Source of the DNA: JBEKHT01 sp050012135
GTDB taxonomy: Bacteria; Chloroflexota; Anaerolineae; Anaerolineales; RBG-16-64-43
Length of the DNA: 33,943 nt
Direction of reading: 5' to 3'
Assembly (NCBI GenBank): GCA_050012135.1
Contig: JBEKHT010000026.1
Coordinates: 1 to 33,943, forward strand
Part shown: positions 7,864 through 15,648 of the stretch, piece by piece
Numbering within the stretch: position 1 is the stretch's first letter
Layout: each line of letters opens with the position of its first letter
Made by a program: the position numbers and the translations under genes
Notes under the pieces: generated by a model
Told to the model about the DNA's origin: nothing
Databases searched by the model: none
What the model saw: the letters and a program-made list of their open reading frames with translations, nothing else

Positions 7864-8160
7864 ATGACGATTGATCAGGTACTGAGCTTGCTGGGGGTCA
7901 TCTTCCGACCCTTAGGCTTCTTGGTCTTCGGGTTTGCAGCGGGCTGGCTGGCCACTCGGCCGTTCGTGGAAGAGCAGAAATGGTGGCAGCTGGAGGCCCT
8001 CACCTTGGTCGCCTTCTTTGGCGCCTTGGTCACCCTGAGTCTTTACGTCGGGGCGGGAAGCGTGGGCGCATTTGGCCTGGGCGCAGGGATCGGAGTCATC
8101 GTTTTTGGAATGCGCCTGGGGCAGAATCCGAGCGGCGGGGAGACGGTCGCCAAGAAGTGA
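7864..8160 (+). CDS. Small hydrophobic membrane protein, unknown function
   Basis: 98 aa from ATG 7864, which has GAGGAGG about 8 bases upstream; an in-frame start at 7849 is possible but would overlap this site. Three hydrophobic stretches are visible: residues about 5-30 (with FLVFGFAAGWLA), 40-60 (LTLVAFFGALVTLSLYVG) and 62-82 (glycine-rich, GAFGLGAGIGVIVFGM). They suggest a small integral membrane protein with a short lysine-ending tail. I do not recognise the family. It follows osmC on the same strand across a 150-bp gap containing a run of nine Gs, and ends 24 bp before a terminator. Confidence 0.75.
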   Translation: MTIDQVLSLLGVIFRPLGFLVFGFAAGWLATRPFVEEQKWWQLEALTLVAFFGALVTLSLYVGAGSVGAFGLGAGIGVIVFGMRLGQNPSGGETVAKK

Positions 8161-8184
8161 GAAGGCATTGACCGCGAGGGGCGA

Positions 8185-8220
8185 AGCGAAGCCCGAGGGA
8201 ACCTCGGGCTTCGCTCTTTT
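8185..8220 (+). terminator. Intrinsic terminator after the small membrane protein
   Basis: A perfect 14-bp stem (8185-8198 with 8202-8215) with a GAA loop is followed by C and four Ts. This is the cleanest short-loop terminator in the window. Confidence 0.85.
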
Positions 8221-8357
8221 CTGGGGACTGATCGTTGCGGGAATCTGTGAATCCTGCCGAAATCGGCCGGATGACCCTTCTCATCCTGAACTAAGCCCAC
8301 GTTCAGCCTGCATTCAGCAAGGGGAGTCATAGTAAGCCTGCATTCTCCTCCTCACGA

Positions 8358-8405
8358 CACCGCGCTCCGGGCACCCCTTGCCCACGGGCGCGGTGCGTGT
8401 TTTTT
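8358..8405 (+). terminator. Second hairpin with six Ts on plus strand
   Basis: An 8-bp stem (8358-8365 with 8388-8395), with further pairing possible inside the 22-base loop, is followed within a few bases by six Ts (8400-8405). It faces plus-strand transcription and abuts the stop codon of the minus-strand esterase homologue, so it would insulate the convergent gene. Confidence 0.6.
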
Positions 8406-9312
8406 ATTGCCAGAGCTGGCTGTACCAAACGAGATACTCCCCCAGGTGACCGCGCCAGTAGTCATCACTGTGCGTCCCGGGTTGCAGCTGCCAATCAACC
8501 GCCAAGCCGCTTTCCACGAGCGCGGCCCGCAGGGAGACCGCTTGGGGCAGGCTGGGATCCTCTTGGCCCACGTCGAGATACACCCGGGGTCTCAGGTCCG
8601 CTGGGATCTTGGCCGCCCATTGGCGAACGTTCGCCAAGTCGCCCTCTGCCTCCCAAGGGCTATGCAGGCCGACGGCGCCGAAGAGGTCGGGACGTTGCAA
8701 GGCCAGGTTCAGGGCCCGGGGGGCTCCGCGCCCAATGCCGCCCACCGCCTGGCGAGCCCTGCCGAGGGGAGCCGGGCGGCCCCTTCCCAGAGCGGGCAGC
8801 AGGTCAGAGAGCACAGCCGCTTCCAGCAGAGGTTCTCCCTGATCTTGGGGCATGACAATGACCAGGGCGGGAATTCGGCCCGCGTGGATGAGGCTGTCGG
8901 CGGTCGCCTGAATGCCCAACTCCAGCCACTGCTCCTGGCCCCGATCCGCCCCCTGAAAGAGATAGAGGATCGGGTAGGTCTGGTCCGAGGCGGTCGCATA
9001 GCAGGGCGGAAGGTACCGGAGGAACCCCAGCGCATGGCCCAGCAGGACACTGGGGACTTGGCTCGAAACGATCCGCCCCTCGCTCTGGAGGCAAGAGCTC
9101 GCGCCTGCGCCGGGTGTGGCGGGAGCAAGGGGCTGGACGGCTGTGAGCGGGGCGAAAGCGCTGGGGGTTGGCGAGGGGACAGCACTTGCAACCACGGCTC
9201 GTTTGGTGACGCCGGGCCGCGGGGCACAGCCGAGCGAGCAGGCCACAAGAGCGATTGCCAGGCTGGCCAGCGCGCCTGGCCGCATGAGGCGGGGCGGGGC
9301 AGGGTCCGACAT
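8404..9312 (-). CDS. Putative lipoprotein of the esterase D / enterochelin esterase family, nucleophile Ser missing
   Basis: 302 aa from ATG 9312; ATG 9285 is an equally plausible start just before the signal peptide. A hydrophobic stretch ending in the lipobox LVAC predicts a lipoprotein on the outer face of the membrane. A Pro/Ala/Thr-rich linker precedes an alpha/beta-hydrolase domain (PF00756 type) with YPILYLFQG, LVIVMPQD, QRPDLFGAVGLHSP and a C-terminal GTHSDDYW carrying the expected histidine; the acid is probably in VGQEDP. The nucleophile elbow, normally G-x-S-x-G, reads GGIGRGAPRA: the serine position is Gly (GGG codon). The classic triad is therefore broken, and it may be a non-catalytic binding or scaffold protein. 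Monocistronic, convergent with the gene at 7864. Confidence 0.8.
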   Translation of the reverse strand: MSDPAPPRLMRPGALASLAIALVACSLGCAPRPGVTKRAVVASAVPSPTPSAFAPLTAVQPLAPATPGAGASSCLQSEGRIVSSQVPSVLLGHALGFLRYLPPCYATASDQTYPILYLFQGADRGQEQWLELGIQATADSLIHAGRIPALVIVMPQDQGEPLLEAAVLSDLLPALGRGRPAPLGRARQAVGGIGRGAPRALNLALQRPDLFGAVGLHSPWEAEGDLANVRQWAAKIPADLRPRVYLDVGQEDPSLPQAVSLRAALVESGLAVDWQLQPGTHSDDYWRGHLGEYLVWYSQLWQ

Positions 9313-9505
9313 GGGGCGCGGATGAATGGAGGGTGGCCTTTGGGCGGCGCAATCAGGGGTCGGCGCCGACAAGAAAAACCCGTCGTCCCTGATTGCCTCA
9401 GCCCTCAGGGGGACGGGGGCGCCTGTTGCAAGGAAGTGTAGGGCAGATTGCGGGGTTCGTCAAGTCGGATGAGGAGCGTATGATTTTGGCCGGGTTCATT
9501 CGAGA

Positions 9506-9511
9506 TATAAT
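9506..9511 (+). promoter_or_regulatory. -10 element (TATAAT) of ilvE
   Basis: TATAAT with a weak TTTTGG 16 bp upstream. The predicted start near 9518 gives a leader of about 77 nt. That leader can fold a 7-bp hairpin (9536-9542 with 9552-9558), without a T-tract, before the AGGAGGG ribosome-binding site at about 9581. Confidence 0.5.
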
Positions 9512-9594
9512 GACCGCGCCAGGCCGAATTCCCGAAGGGCCTGCATCCGAAAGGCCCTCCGCATATTCCCCAGGACTGGTAGGAGGGCTGGATT

Positions 9595-10542
9595 GTGACT
9601 GTACCTTCGTTTGCCTTTTTCGAAGGGAGAATTGTCCCATACAGCCAGGCTCACGTTGGGGTGTTGAACCATACACTCAACTATGGAACGGGAGCCTTCG
9701 GGGGTATTCGGGCTTACAGCAGTCCGCAAAAAGATCAGCTTTTCGTCTTTCGCCCCCACGACCACTTCCACCGCTTCCTTGAATCGGCACGCCTGCTGCA
9801 CATGGAATTCGATTTCACTCCGGAGGAGTTGACCCGGGTCACCCTCGACTTGCTCAGGGCGGAGGAGTATCACACCGACTGCTACATCCGCCCCCTGGCC
9901 TACAATGCCGATGAGATCATCGGGGTCCGACTCCACAACCTGCACCCCCAAGTGGCTATTGTGGCCGTGCCTTTTGGACGCTACCTGGAGAATGAGGAGG
10001 CAGTCGGGGCGACTTTCTCTGCCTGGCGCAGGATCGACGACAACGCCATCCCCGCCCGCGGCAAGATCACGGGTGGATACGTGAACTCCGCCCTGGTCAA
10101 GACGGATGCCGAGCATGCCGGGTTCGACGAGGGTTTGGTCCTCAACGCGGATGGCCACGTGGCGGAGGGCAGCGCAGAAAACTTCTTCCTCTTACGCCAT
10201 GGAGTCCTGGTGACGCCCCCCGTGACAGACAATATTCTGGAGGGGATTACACGCCGGACGGTCATGGAGCTGGCGCTGGAAGAGTTGGGCATTCGAACGG
10301 AGGAGCGGCCCATCGACCGCACGGAGGTCTACCTGGCGGAGGAGGCATTCCTTTGCGGGACGGGAGTGCAAATCGCCGCCCTCACCCAGGTGGATCATCG
10401 CCGGATTGGCGAAGGGAAGATGGGGCCCTTCGTTTCCCGGCTGCGCGACCTGTACTTCCGCGTGGTGCGCGGCGGGGTGCCCAAGTACGCCCACTGGAAC
10501 ACGCCGGTCTACGTTCCGGAGAAAGAGATTAACCGAGCCTAG
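9595..10542 (+). CDS. ilvE: Branched-chain amino acid aminotransferase
   Basis: 315 aa, fold type IV PLP enzyme that makes valine, leucine and isoleucine from their 2-oxo acids with glutamate. The PLP lysine is Lys157 in ARGKITGGYVNSALVK; FFEGRIVPY, HTLNYGTGAFGGIRAY and the GHVAEGSAENFF cofactor-binding stretch are intact, as is the TPPVTDNILEGITR phosphate-cup segment. The start is GTG 9595, placed 7-9 bases after AGGAGGG. The next gene begins 45 bp downstream on the same strand and may be co-transcribed, although its function looks unrelated. Confidence 0.95.
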   Translation: MTVPSFAFFEGRIVPYSQAHVGVLNHTLNYGTGAFGGIRAYSSPQKDQLFVFRPHDHFHRFLESARLLHMEFDFTPEELTRVTLDLLRAEEYHTDCYIRPLAYNADEIIGVRLHNLHPQVAIVAVPFGRYLENEEAVGATFSAWRRIDDNAIPARGKITGGYVNSALVKTDAEHAGFDEGLVLNADGHVAEGSAENFFLLRHGVLVTPPVTDNILEGITRRTVMELALEELGIRTEERPIDRTEVYLAEEAFLCGTGVQIAALTQVDHRRIGEGKMGPFVSRLRDLYFRVVRGGVPKYAHWNTPVYVPEKEINRA

Positions 10543-10587
10543 GAGCCCCGGATCCCGCCGGAGGCCTTTTCCCCCCACCCAGCCGCC

Positions 10588-11487
10588 ATGCGCTTCGCAC
10601 CCCAACGTACGGCTCCCCTCGCCCTGCTGGGAGCGGGGAGCTTTTTCTCTGCGTGTGTCGCTGCCTTGTGCGTTTGGAGACTCGTGCGGCCGCCTTTGGA
10701 TTGGAGCGCGGCTCTGGCCTTATTGGGTCTCTGCGCCACGGCGATCCTTCTGCCTTTGCTCGTCGCGCGGATTCGCCTGCTCCTCGGGGCGACCTACGAG
10801 ATCGAGCCTCGGGCGATCTCCATCCGTTGGGGTCGCAGACTGGAGATCGTTCCCCTCAGCTCGGTCGAGGTGATCCACAGCGGGAGAGGCATTCCGGCGG
10901 CGGTGCGGCTGGCCGCAGGAGGCTGGACCCGCTTCACCTACCGCCAGAAGGAGTTCGAGGGACTGGGGCGGGTGGAGTGCTTCGTTTCCCAAACAGGGGC
11001 CAATCTGATCCTGGTCTCGACCCCGATCAGCAATTTTCTTCTTTCCCCGGCGGACCCGCTGGGATTTGCCGAGGCCTTTCGTCAAGGTACAGAGCACGGG
11101 ACGGCGGAGAGAGTCTCCCCGCAGTCCATTCGCCCAGTCACCCTCGCGGACCGGCTGTTGCAGGACCGCCTGGCGATGCCTCTCATCGCCCTGGGTTTGG
11201 TCGCCCTGCTCGGCCTGGCCATGTTCCTGATCTGGATCCAGCCGGCCCTCGCGGGGGCGGTTCCATTTGCTTTCGACCCCAGCGGACGTCCGGCGAGCCC
11301 GGGTTCGCCCGCCCGGCTCTTGTTGCTTCCGGGTGCAGGAGCCCTCACCTGGATTCTGGACGTGTTGCTGGGCCTGCTCGCGTTCGATCGCTCCGACCGG
11401 GCCGCCGCGCTCACCTTGTGGCTGGTGGGCATCTTCTTGGTCCTGGGTCTATGGGTCGGAGTCCTGAGTCTGATCGCGGCGCGGTAG
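10588..11487 (+). CDS. Membrane protein with bacterial PH-like domain
   Basis: 299 aa. Two transmembrane helices near residues 10-30 and 36-56 are followed by a cytoplasmic segment from TYEIEPRAISIRWGRR to about residue 165. This has the pattern of the bacterial PH (bPH/DUF1648-like) domain: LEIVPLSSVEVIHSG, then LILVSTPISNFLLSPADP, then FAEAFRQG. A second membrane part has helices near residues 190-220 and 240-295. The role of such proteins is not established. No Shine-Dalgarno is evident; the ATG at 10588 is chosen because it just precedes the first helix. It follows ilvE by 45 bp. Confidence 0.7.
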   Translation: MRFAPQRTAPLALLGAGSFFSACVAALCVWRLVRPPLDWSAALALLGLCATAILLPLLVARIRLLLGATYEIEPRAISIRWGRRLEIVPLSSVEVIHSGRGIPAAVRLAAGGWTRFTYRQKEFEGLGRVECFVSQTGANLILVSTPISNFLLSPADPLGFAEAFRQGTEHGTAERVSPQSIRPVTLADRLLQDRLAMPLIALGLVALLGLAMFLIWIQPALAGAVPFAFDPSGRPASPGSPARLLLLPGAGALTWILDVLLGLLAFDRSDRAAALTLWLVGIFLVLGLWVGVLSLIAAR

Positions 11488-11548
11488 ACCGGGAACAACA
11501 ATCCCGAGCCGATCGGGAGACCTTGCCTTCTCCACCGCTCCGGCCCGT

Positions 11549-11653
11549 CTATCCACAGCGGAGCGGGAGTTTTCCCGGGATTCTCTTCGGTTTCCAGCTG
11601 GTTATCCCCCGCGCACGATGATTTCTCCACAGGGGCAGCATGGGCTATCCACA
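11549..11653 (+). promoter_or_regulatory. Cluster of DnaA-box-like 9-mers, all in one orientation
   Basis: Relative to TTATCCACA: CTATCCACA at 11549-11557 (8/9), TTATCCCCC at 11602-11610 (7/9), TTCTCCACA at 11623-11631 (8/9) and CTATCCACA at 11645-11653 (8/9). The last three start 21-22 bp apart, about two helical turns. The cluster fills the gap before the DUF92 gene and runs into its first codons. No AT-rich unwinding element is obvious. It could be a DnaA-titration or regulatory site, or a minimal origin. Confidence 0.4.
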
Positions 11654-12476
11654 GATCCTATCTGAACCGCTCCTGCGGCTTGCGCTCGGATTGGTCCTGG
11701 CCTGTGCCATCAGTTCCCTCGCCTATTGGGGGCAGGCGCTCTCTGGGAGCGGGGCCATCGCCGCCACTCTGGTCGGGACGGTGGTCTTTGCCGGAGGCGG
11801 ACTTCCGGCTGCGGTGCTCCTGCTGGCCTTCTTCCTTTCCTCGTCGGCCTGGAGTCGTTTTGGCCTAAACCGAAAGAGAGAAGCGGGCGAGAAATCAGCC
11901 AAGGGATCGCGCCGCGACGCCGGCCAAGTTGTAGCCAACGGAGCGGTTGCGGCGCTGATTGCCGGGGTTCTTCTTCCCCTGGGCTTCCCGCACGGGCTGG
12001 CCTGGGCCGCATTGGCGGGCAGCTTGGCTGCGGCCACCGCTGACACCTGGGGTACAGAGATTGGCGTTCTGGCCGGAGTCGCTCCGCGTCTCATCACGAC
12101 CGGCCGCCAAGTTGAGGCCGGAACCTCGGGAGCGGTCACGTGGCAAGGGACCCTGGCGGGGGTCATGGGGTCATTTTCGATCGGGGTCCTCGCGCTCCTC
12201 GTCCCTGGGAATACCGGCCCGGGACCGGCTTTCCCGGTCGTCATCACTCTTGCAGGCGTCTTGGGGTCGGCCCTCGACAGTTTGCTGGGAGCGACCCTGC
12301 AGGGAAGATATGAATGTTCCCGATGCGGGGCAAGGACCGAGCAGCACCCTTTCCACCGCTGCGGAGGCAGCACCCTCCTGGTCGGAGGACAGCCTTGGGC
12401 TAACAACGAGGTGATAAACTTTCTTTGCACTCTGGCCGGTGGACTCTTGGGAGCAGGCCTTCTCCTCGTGCTGTAG
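11640..12476 (+). CDS. DUF92 family integral membrane protein
   Basis: 278 aa with about six to seven hydrophobic helices. The family pattern is clear: an N-terminal GQALSGSGAIAATLVGTVVF segment; a cytoplasmic loop with KREAGEKSAKGSRRDAGQVV and an arginine-rich character; LAAATADTWGTEIGVL, the conserved acidic core; TGAVTWQGTLAGV-like glycine-rich stretches; and a C-terminal NNEVINFLCTL. Plant VTE6 of this family is linked to phytyl phosphate phosphorylation, suggesting prenyl-phosphate kinase-like activity, but bacterial members are uncharacterised. A CxxC pair (ECSRCGAR) lies near the C-terminus. The start codon overlaps the DnaA-box-like cluster, and no strong Shine-Dalgarno is seen. Confidence 0.85.
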   Translation: MGYPQILSEPLLRLALGLVLACAISSLAYWGQALSGSGAIAATLVGTVVFAGGGLPAAVLLLAFFLSSSAWSRFGLNRKREAGEKSAKGSRRDAGQVVANGAVAALIAGVLLPLGFPHGLAWAALAGSLAAATADTWGTEIGVLAGVAPRLITTGRQVEAGTSGAVTWQGTLAGVMGSFSIGVLALLVPGNTGPGPAFPVVITLAGVLGSALDSLLGATLQGRYECSRCGARTEQHPFHRCGGSTLLVGGQPWANNEVINFLCTLAGGLLGAGLLLVL

Positions 12477-12604
12477 TCGCCGTGCCCTTTCGAGGGGAAC
12501 GGGAGCGTCGCGGAGGGGGGAAGGATCGGAATGGATCCGATCGATCCGCGGCGAGGGCCCGGAAACGCTCGAAGGAGGTCGTGCGGAGGGATAGGAGGAC
12601 AGTC

Positions 12605-13981
12605 ATGACCACTCGCACCATTGCCGAGCCCTACAAGATCAAGATGGTGGAGCCGATTCGGCAAATCCCAGCGGAGGCGCGGCAGCAGGCCATGGCCTCA
12701 GCGGGATACAACACTTTCCTGCTGCGCAGTGAAGACGTGTACATTGACCTGCTCACGGATTCGGGCACCAGCGCCATGAGCGACTGGCAGTGGGCCGGAT
12801 TGATGCTCGGCGATGAGGCTTATGCGGGCAGCCGCAACTTCTACAACCTGCAGAAAGCGGTGCAGGAGGTCTATGGATTCCCGCATGTCGTCCCCACCCA
12901 TCAGGGCCGCGGAGCCGAGCACATCACCTCCCAGCTCCGCATTCGCGCGGGGCAATATGTTCCGATGAATATGTATTTCACGACCACCCGCGAGCATATT
13001 GAGCTCGCGGGCGGGGTGTATGTGGATGTCATCATGGAGGAGGCTCATGATCCCACCAGCGAGTATCCCTTCAAGGGGAATGTCGACTTGGCCAAACTGG
13101 ACCGGGTAGCCCGGGAGCGCGGCGCTGAAAACATCGCCTATCTTTCCCTGGCAACCTGTGTCAACATGGCGGGGGGTCAGCCCATCTCGATGCAGAACCT
13201 TCAGGAAGTTTCGGAATGGGCCCAGCGCCACAAAGTTGTGATCATCTTCGACGCCACCCGGGCGGTCGAAAACGCGTACTTCATCCAGCAACGCGAGCCC
13301 GGATATCGGGACCGGAGCATTCGGGAAATCCTCCGGCAAATGATGTCCTACGGGGAGGGCTGCACCGTTTCTGCCAAGAAGGACAATCTCGTCAACATCG
13401 GAGGATTCTTAGCCACGCGCAATGAGGAATTCCTTGAGAGGGCCCGCGAAATGGTGGTGGTTTTCGAGGGGTTGCACACCTACGGCGGTTTGGCCGGGCG
13501 AGATCTGGAGGCCATCGCGCGGGGGACTTACGAGATGTGCGACCAGGACTACATCGCCTCGCGGGTGCGCCAGGTGGAATACCTGGGGCGCAGGCTGAAA
13601 TCGGCGGGGGTCCCGATCGTCGTGCCCATTGGGGGGCACGGTGTGTTCCTGGACGCGAAAAGGTTCTTGCCGCAGCTGGGCCAAGATCTCTTCCCGGCCC
13701 AGGCCCTGTGCGCGGCCCTGTACGAGGACTCGGGCGTGCGCTCCATGGAACGAGGGATTGTCTCCGCGGGCCGCGACAAGGCCACCGGCAAGCACAATTA
13801 TCCCAGGCTCGAACTGGTTCGCCTGACCGTGCCGCGCCGCGTCTACACCAACCTGCACATGGACGTCGTGGCCGAGAGTTGCATCGCCCTTTACGAGCAG
13901 CGGGATAAGATCACCGGCTTGAAAATGGTCCACGAGCCGGCCAGCCTGCGCTTTTTCCAAGCGCGATTTGAGCCCGCCTAG
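12605..13981 (+). CDS. tpl: Tyrosine phenol-lyase (beta-eliminating lyase)
   Basis: 458 aa, the TPL length. It splits L-tyrosine to phenol, pyruvate and ammonia with PLP. ATG 12605 is preceded by AGGAGG; the longer open frame upstream has no family similarity. The PLP lysine is in VSAKKDNLVNIGG (Lys259 aligns with Lys257 of the Citrobacter enzyme). Residues that separate TPL from tryptophanase are all TPL-like: Thr126 in MYFTTTRE (Asp in tryptophanase), Met381 and Arg383 in VRSMERGI (Val/Ile in tryptophanase), and Phe450 in SLRFFQARF (His in tryptophanase). I compared these from memory of the two families. No tyrosine transporter is adjacent; the gene stands between DUF92 and nadK. Confidence 0.85.
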   Translation: MTTRTIAEPYKIKMVEPIRQIPAEARQQAMASAGYNTFLLRSEDVYIDLLTDSGTSAMSDWQWAGLMLGDEAYAGSRNFYNLQKAVQEVYGFPHVVPTHQGRGAEHITSQLRIRAGQYVPMNMYFTTTREHIELAGGVYVDVIMEEAHDPTSEYPFKGNVDLAKLDRVARERGAENIAYLSLATCVNMAGGQPISMQNLQEVSEWAQRHKVVIIFDATRAVENAYFIQQREPGYRDRSIREILRQMMSYGEGCTVSAKKDNLVNIGGFLATRNEEFLERAREMVVVFEGLHTYGGLAGRDLEAIARGTYEMCDQDYIASRVRQVEYLGRRLKSAGVPIVVPIGGHGVFLDAKRFLPQLGQDLFPAQALCAALYEDSGVRSMERGIVSAGRDKATGKHNYPRLELVRLTVPRRVYTNLHMDVVAESCIALYEQRDKITGLKMVHEPASLRFFQARFEPA

Positions 13982-14131
13982 GATCTGGGCAGGAGACCAA
14001 CCGAGCCGGGCGGCAGAGCTTGCCTTTTCTCCGGCCCGGGAGAGCTCCCGAAGCTGGGCTTGGGCGAACCGGAGGATCCCGGCCGGGATCCTGCCTGTCT
14101 CGATCCCCTCTGGAACGGCGTGGGCGGCTGC

Positions 14132-14172
14132 GGGCGTGCCCGCTCGAAGCACGGCCCAATGCGGGCACGCCC
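14132..14172. repeat. 12-bp perfect inverted repeat between tpl and nadK
   Basis: Arms 14132-14143 and 14161-14172 with a 17-base loop, about 150 bp after the tpl stop. There is no T-tract. It may be the 3' structure of the tpl message. Confidence 0.5.
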
Positions 14173-14202
14173 TGGCCGAAGGATGTGAACCAGAGGCTGC
14201 GC

Positions 14203-14208
14203 TATAAT
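14203..14208 (+). promoter_or_regulatory. -10 element (TATAAT) of nadK
   Basis: A perfect TATAAT 28 bp before the nadK ATG, so the leader would be about 20 nt. No good -35. No Shine-Dalgarno is seen in the short leader. Confidence 0.5.
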
Positions 14209-14235
14209 TCGAGCTCGTCGAATACTCCGGCTAAC

Positions 14236-15084
14236 ATGCCCCCACCGATTATCAAGCATGTAGCGATCACCTTTCATCCCCACCTGGGAGAGGCCGCCGC
14301 TCTCGCGCCCGAGGTCAGCTCCTTCCTCGTCCAGTCTGGCGTGGAAACGACCCCCGGCTTGCTCTCCGAGAAAGCCGTGGTGGAGGGTCTTGCCGAGCAC
14401 GCCTTCGACCTGCTGATCGCACTCGGCGGGGACGGGATGATGCTGCGCTGCGTGCATGCGTGCGCTCCCGGTCGAGTGCCGATCGTCGGCATCAATTTGG
14501 GACGCTTCGGATTCCTGGCCGAGTTCCGGCGGGAGGAGTGGCGGGAGGGGTTGGCGCACATTCTCCAGGGGGACTACTGGGTGGAGCGGCGCATGATGCT
14601 TCATGCGGAGCACTACCGGGCGAGTGAAAGACTGGGGGAATGGGAAGTGCTGAATGATTGCGTGGTCGCCCGCGGCCGGGTGATGCGCCTGCTGGAGCTC
14701 TCGGCCGAGGTGGACGGGGAGCCTCTGGCCGTCTACCGCGCCGATGGGCTAATCGCCGCGACGGCCACGGGTTCGACCGCCTATGCGCTGGCGGCCGGAG
14801 GGCCCATCCTTCCCCCGGAGCTGCGCAATATCCTGCTGATGCCGGTCGCCCCCCATTTGTCCATGGATCGCGGAATCGTCCTGCCGGAGGGTTCGACGGC
14901 TGTCATTACGATTCAAACCGATCATGAGGCCCTGCTGAGCTGCGATGGGCAGGCTTCCGAGAGGATGGCCAACGAAGACCGCCTCCAGGTGAGTGCCGGA
15001 AGATACGAGGCCCACTTCCTGCGGGTGCAGGGTCGGGGCTATTTCTTCCGCAACATGATGTCGCGAATGAAGCGCAATTCCTGA
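14236..15084 (+). CDS. nadK: NAD kinase
   Basis: 282 aa, normal length. It phosphorylates NAD to NADP in the cytoplasm. The GGDG motif (residues 64-67, in IALGGDGMMLR), GINLGRFGFLAEF, the NDCVV NAD-binding loop and the conserved ATATGSTAYALAAGGPI stretch are all present. ATG 14236 is chosen because KHVAITFHPH then forms the first beta strand and a promoter -10 lies just upstream; the frame stays open upstream without family similarity. It leads a probable nadK - B-box protein - recN operon with gaps of 13 and 35 bp. nadK-recN proximity is common in bacteria. Confidence 0.95.
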   Translation: MPPPIIKHVAITFHPHLGEAAALAPEVSSFLVQSGVETTPGLLSEKAVVEGLAEHAFDLLIALGGDGMMLRCVHACAPGRVPIVGINLGRFGFLAEFRREEWREGLAHILQGDYWVERRMMLHAEHYRASERLGEWEVLNDCVVARGRVMRLLELSAEVDGEPLAVYRADGLIAATATGSTAYALAAGGPILPPELRNILLMPVAPHLSMDRGIVLPEGSTAVITIQTDHEALLSCDGQASERMANEDRLQVSAGRYEAHFLRVQGRGYFFRNMMSRMKRNS

Positions 15085-15097
15085 ACTTATCCGGACC

Positions 15098-15613
15098 ATG
15101 TCCCAAGTTGAGGCTGGCGAAACCTTCTGCGCGTACCACCCCAACCGCCCGGCAACCTTGCGTTGCAATCGCTGCGGGAACCCTATCTGTCCCCAGTGTG
15201 CGGTGCGCACGCCGGTAGGCTACCGCTGCAAGACCTGCATCCGCACGCAGCAGCGGGTTTTTGAGACCGCGCGTTGGTATCATTTCGTCATGGTTTTCGC
15301 GATCTCCGCTTTCCTCGCGGGGGCGGGCTCTGTGCTTGTGCTCATCGGATTCCTGGGCTTTTTCGTCATCCTTCTGGCACCGCTGGTGGGTGTGGCCATC
15401 GGCGGGATCCTGCAACGCCTGCTGCGCGGCCATCATAGTCGCTACCTGCCTGTCGCCGCCGGGGTGGGAGCGGCCGGGGGCTGCATTCCCCTGTTTCTCG
15501 GCGAAGCCCTGGGTGGAATCGCGGGCGGACTGCTGGGCCTGGTCTTCGCTTTGGCCTATGCGGTTCTGATGATCGGAGCCCTGGTGGCCAGCCTGCGGGG
15601 GATACGCTTGTAG
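15098..15613 (+). CDS. B-box zinc-finger membrane protein
   Basis: 171 aa. The N-terminal 47 residues carry a B-box-type zinc site: Cys11, His14, Cys23, Cys26, Cys31, Cys34, Cys44 and Cys47, as in FCAYHPNRPA and CNRCGNPICPQC. Three or four hydrophobic helices follow (residues about 60-80, 82-100, 115-135 and 138-168). Proteins of this layout are common hypothetical proteins in Chloroflexota; their function is unknown. The zinc part probably faces the cytoplasm. It sits 13 bp after nadK and 35 bp before recN, so it is almost certainly in the same operon. Confidence 0.75.
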   Translation: MSQVEAGETFCAYHPNRPATLRCNRCGNPICPQCAVRTPVGYRCKTCIRTQQRVFETARWYHFVMVFAISAFLAGAGSVLVLIGFLGFFVILLAPLVGVAIGGILQRLLRGHHSRYLPVAAGVGAAGGCIPLFLGEALGGIAGGLLGLVFALAYAVLMIGALVASLRGIRL

Positions 15614-15648
15614 ACCCGCCTCACCCGGACGGCGGACGGCCTGCCTTC

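Noticed and set aside
8407..9441. Long plus-strand open frame (344 codons) over the esterase homologue
   Set aside because: It is antisense to a frame with a signal peptide and clear hydrolase motifs; its own translation lacks domains and is Gly/Arg/Gln-rich as expected of a shadow.
12425..12604. N-terminal extension of the tyrosine phenol-lyase frame
   Set aside because: It overlaps the DUF92 gene, is Arg/Gly-rich, and a good AGGAGG precedes the internal ATG at 12605 where the family begins.
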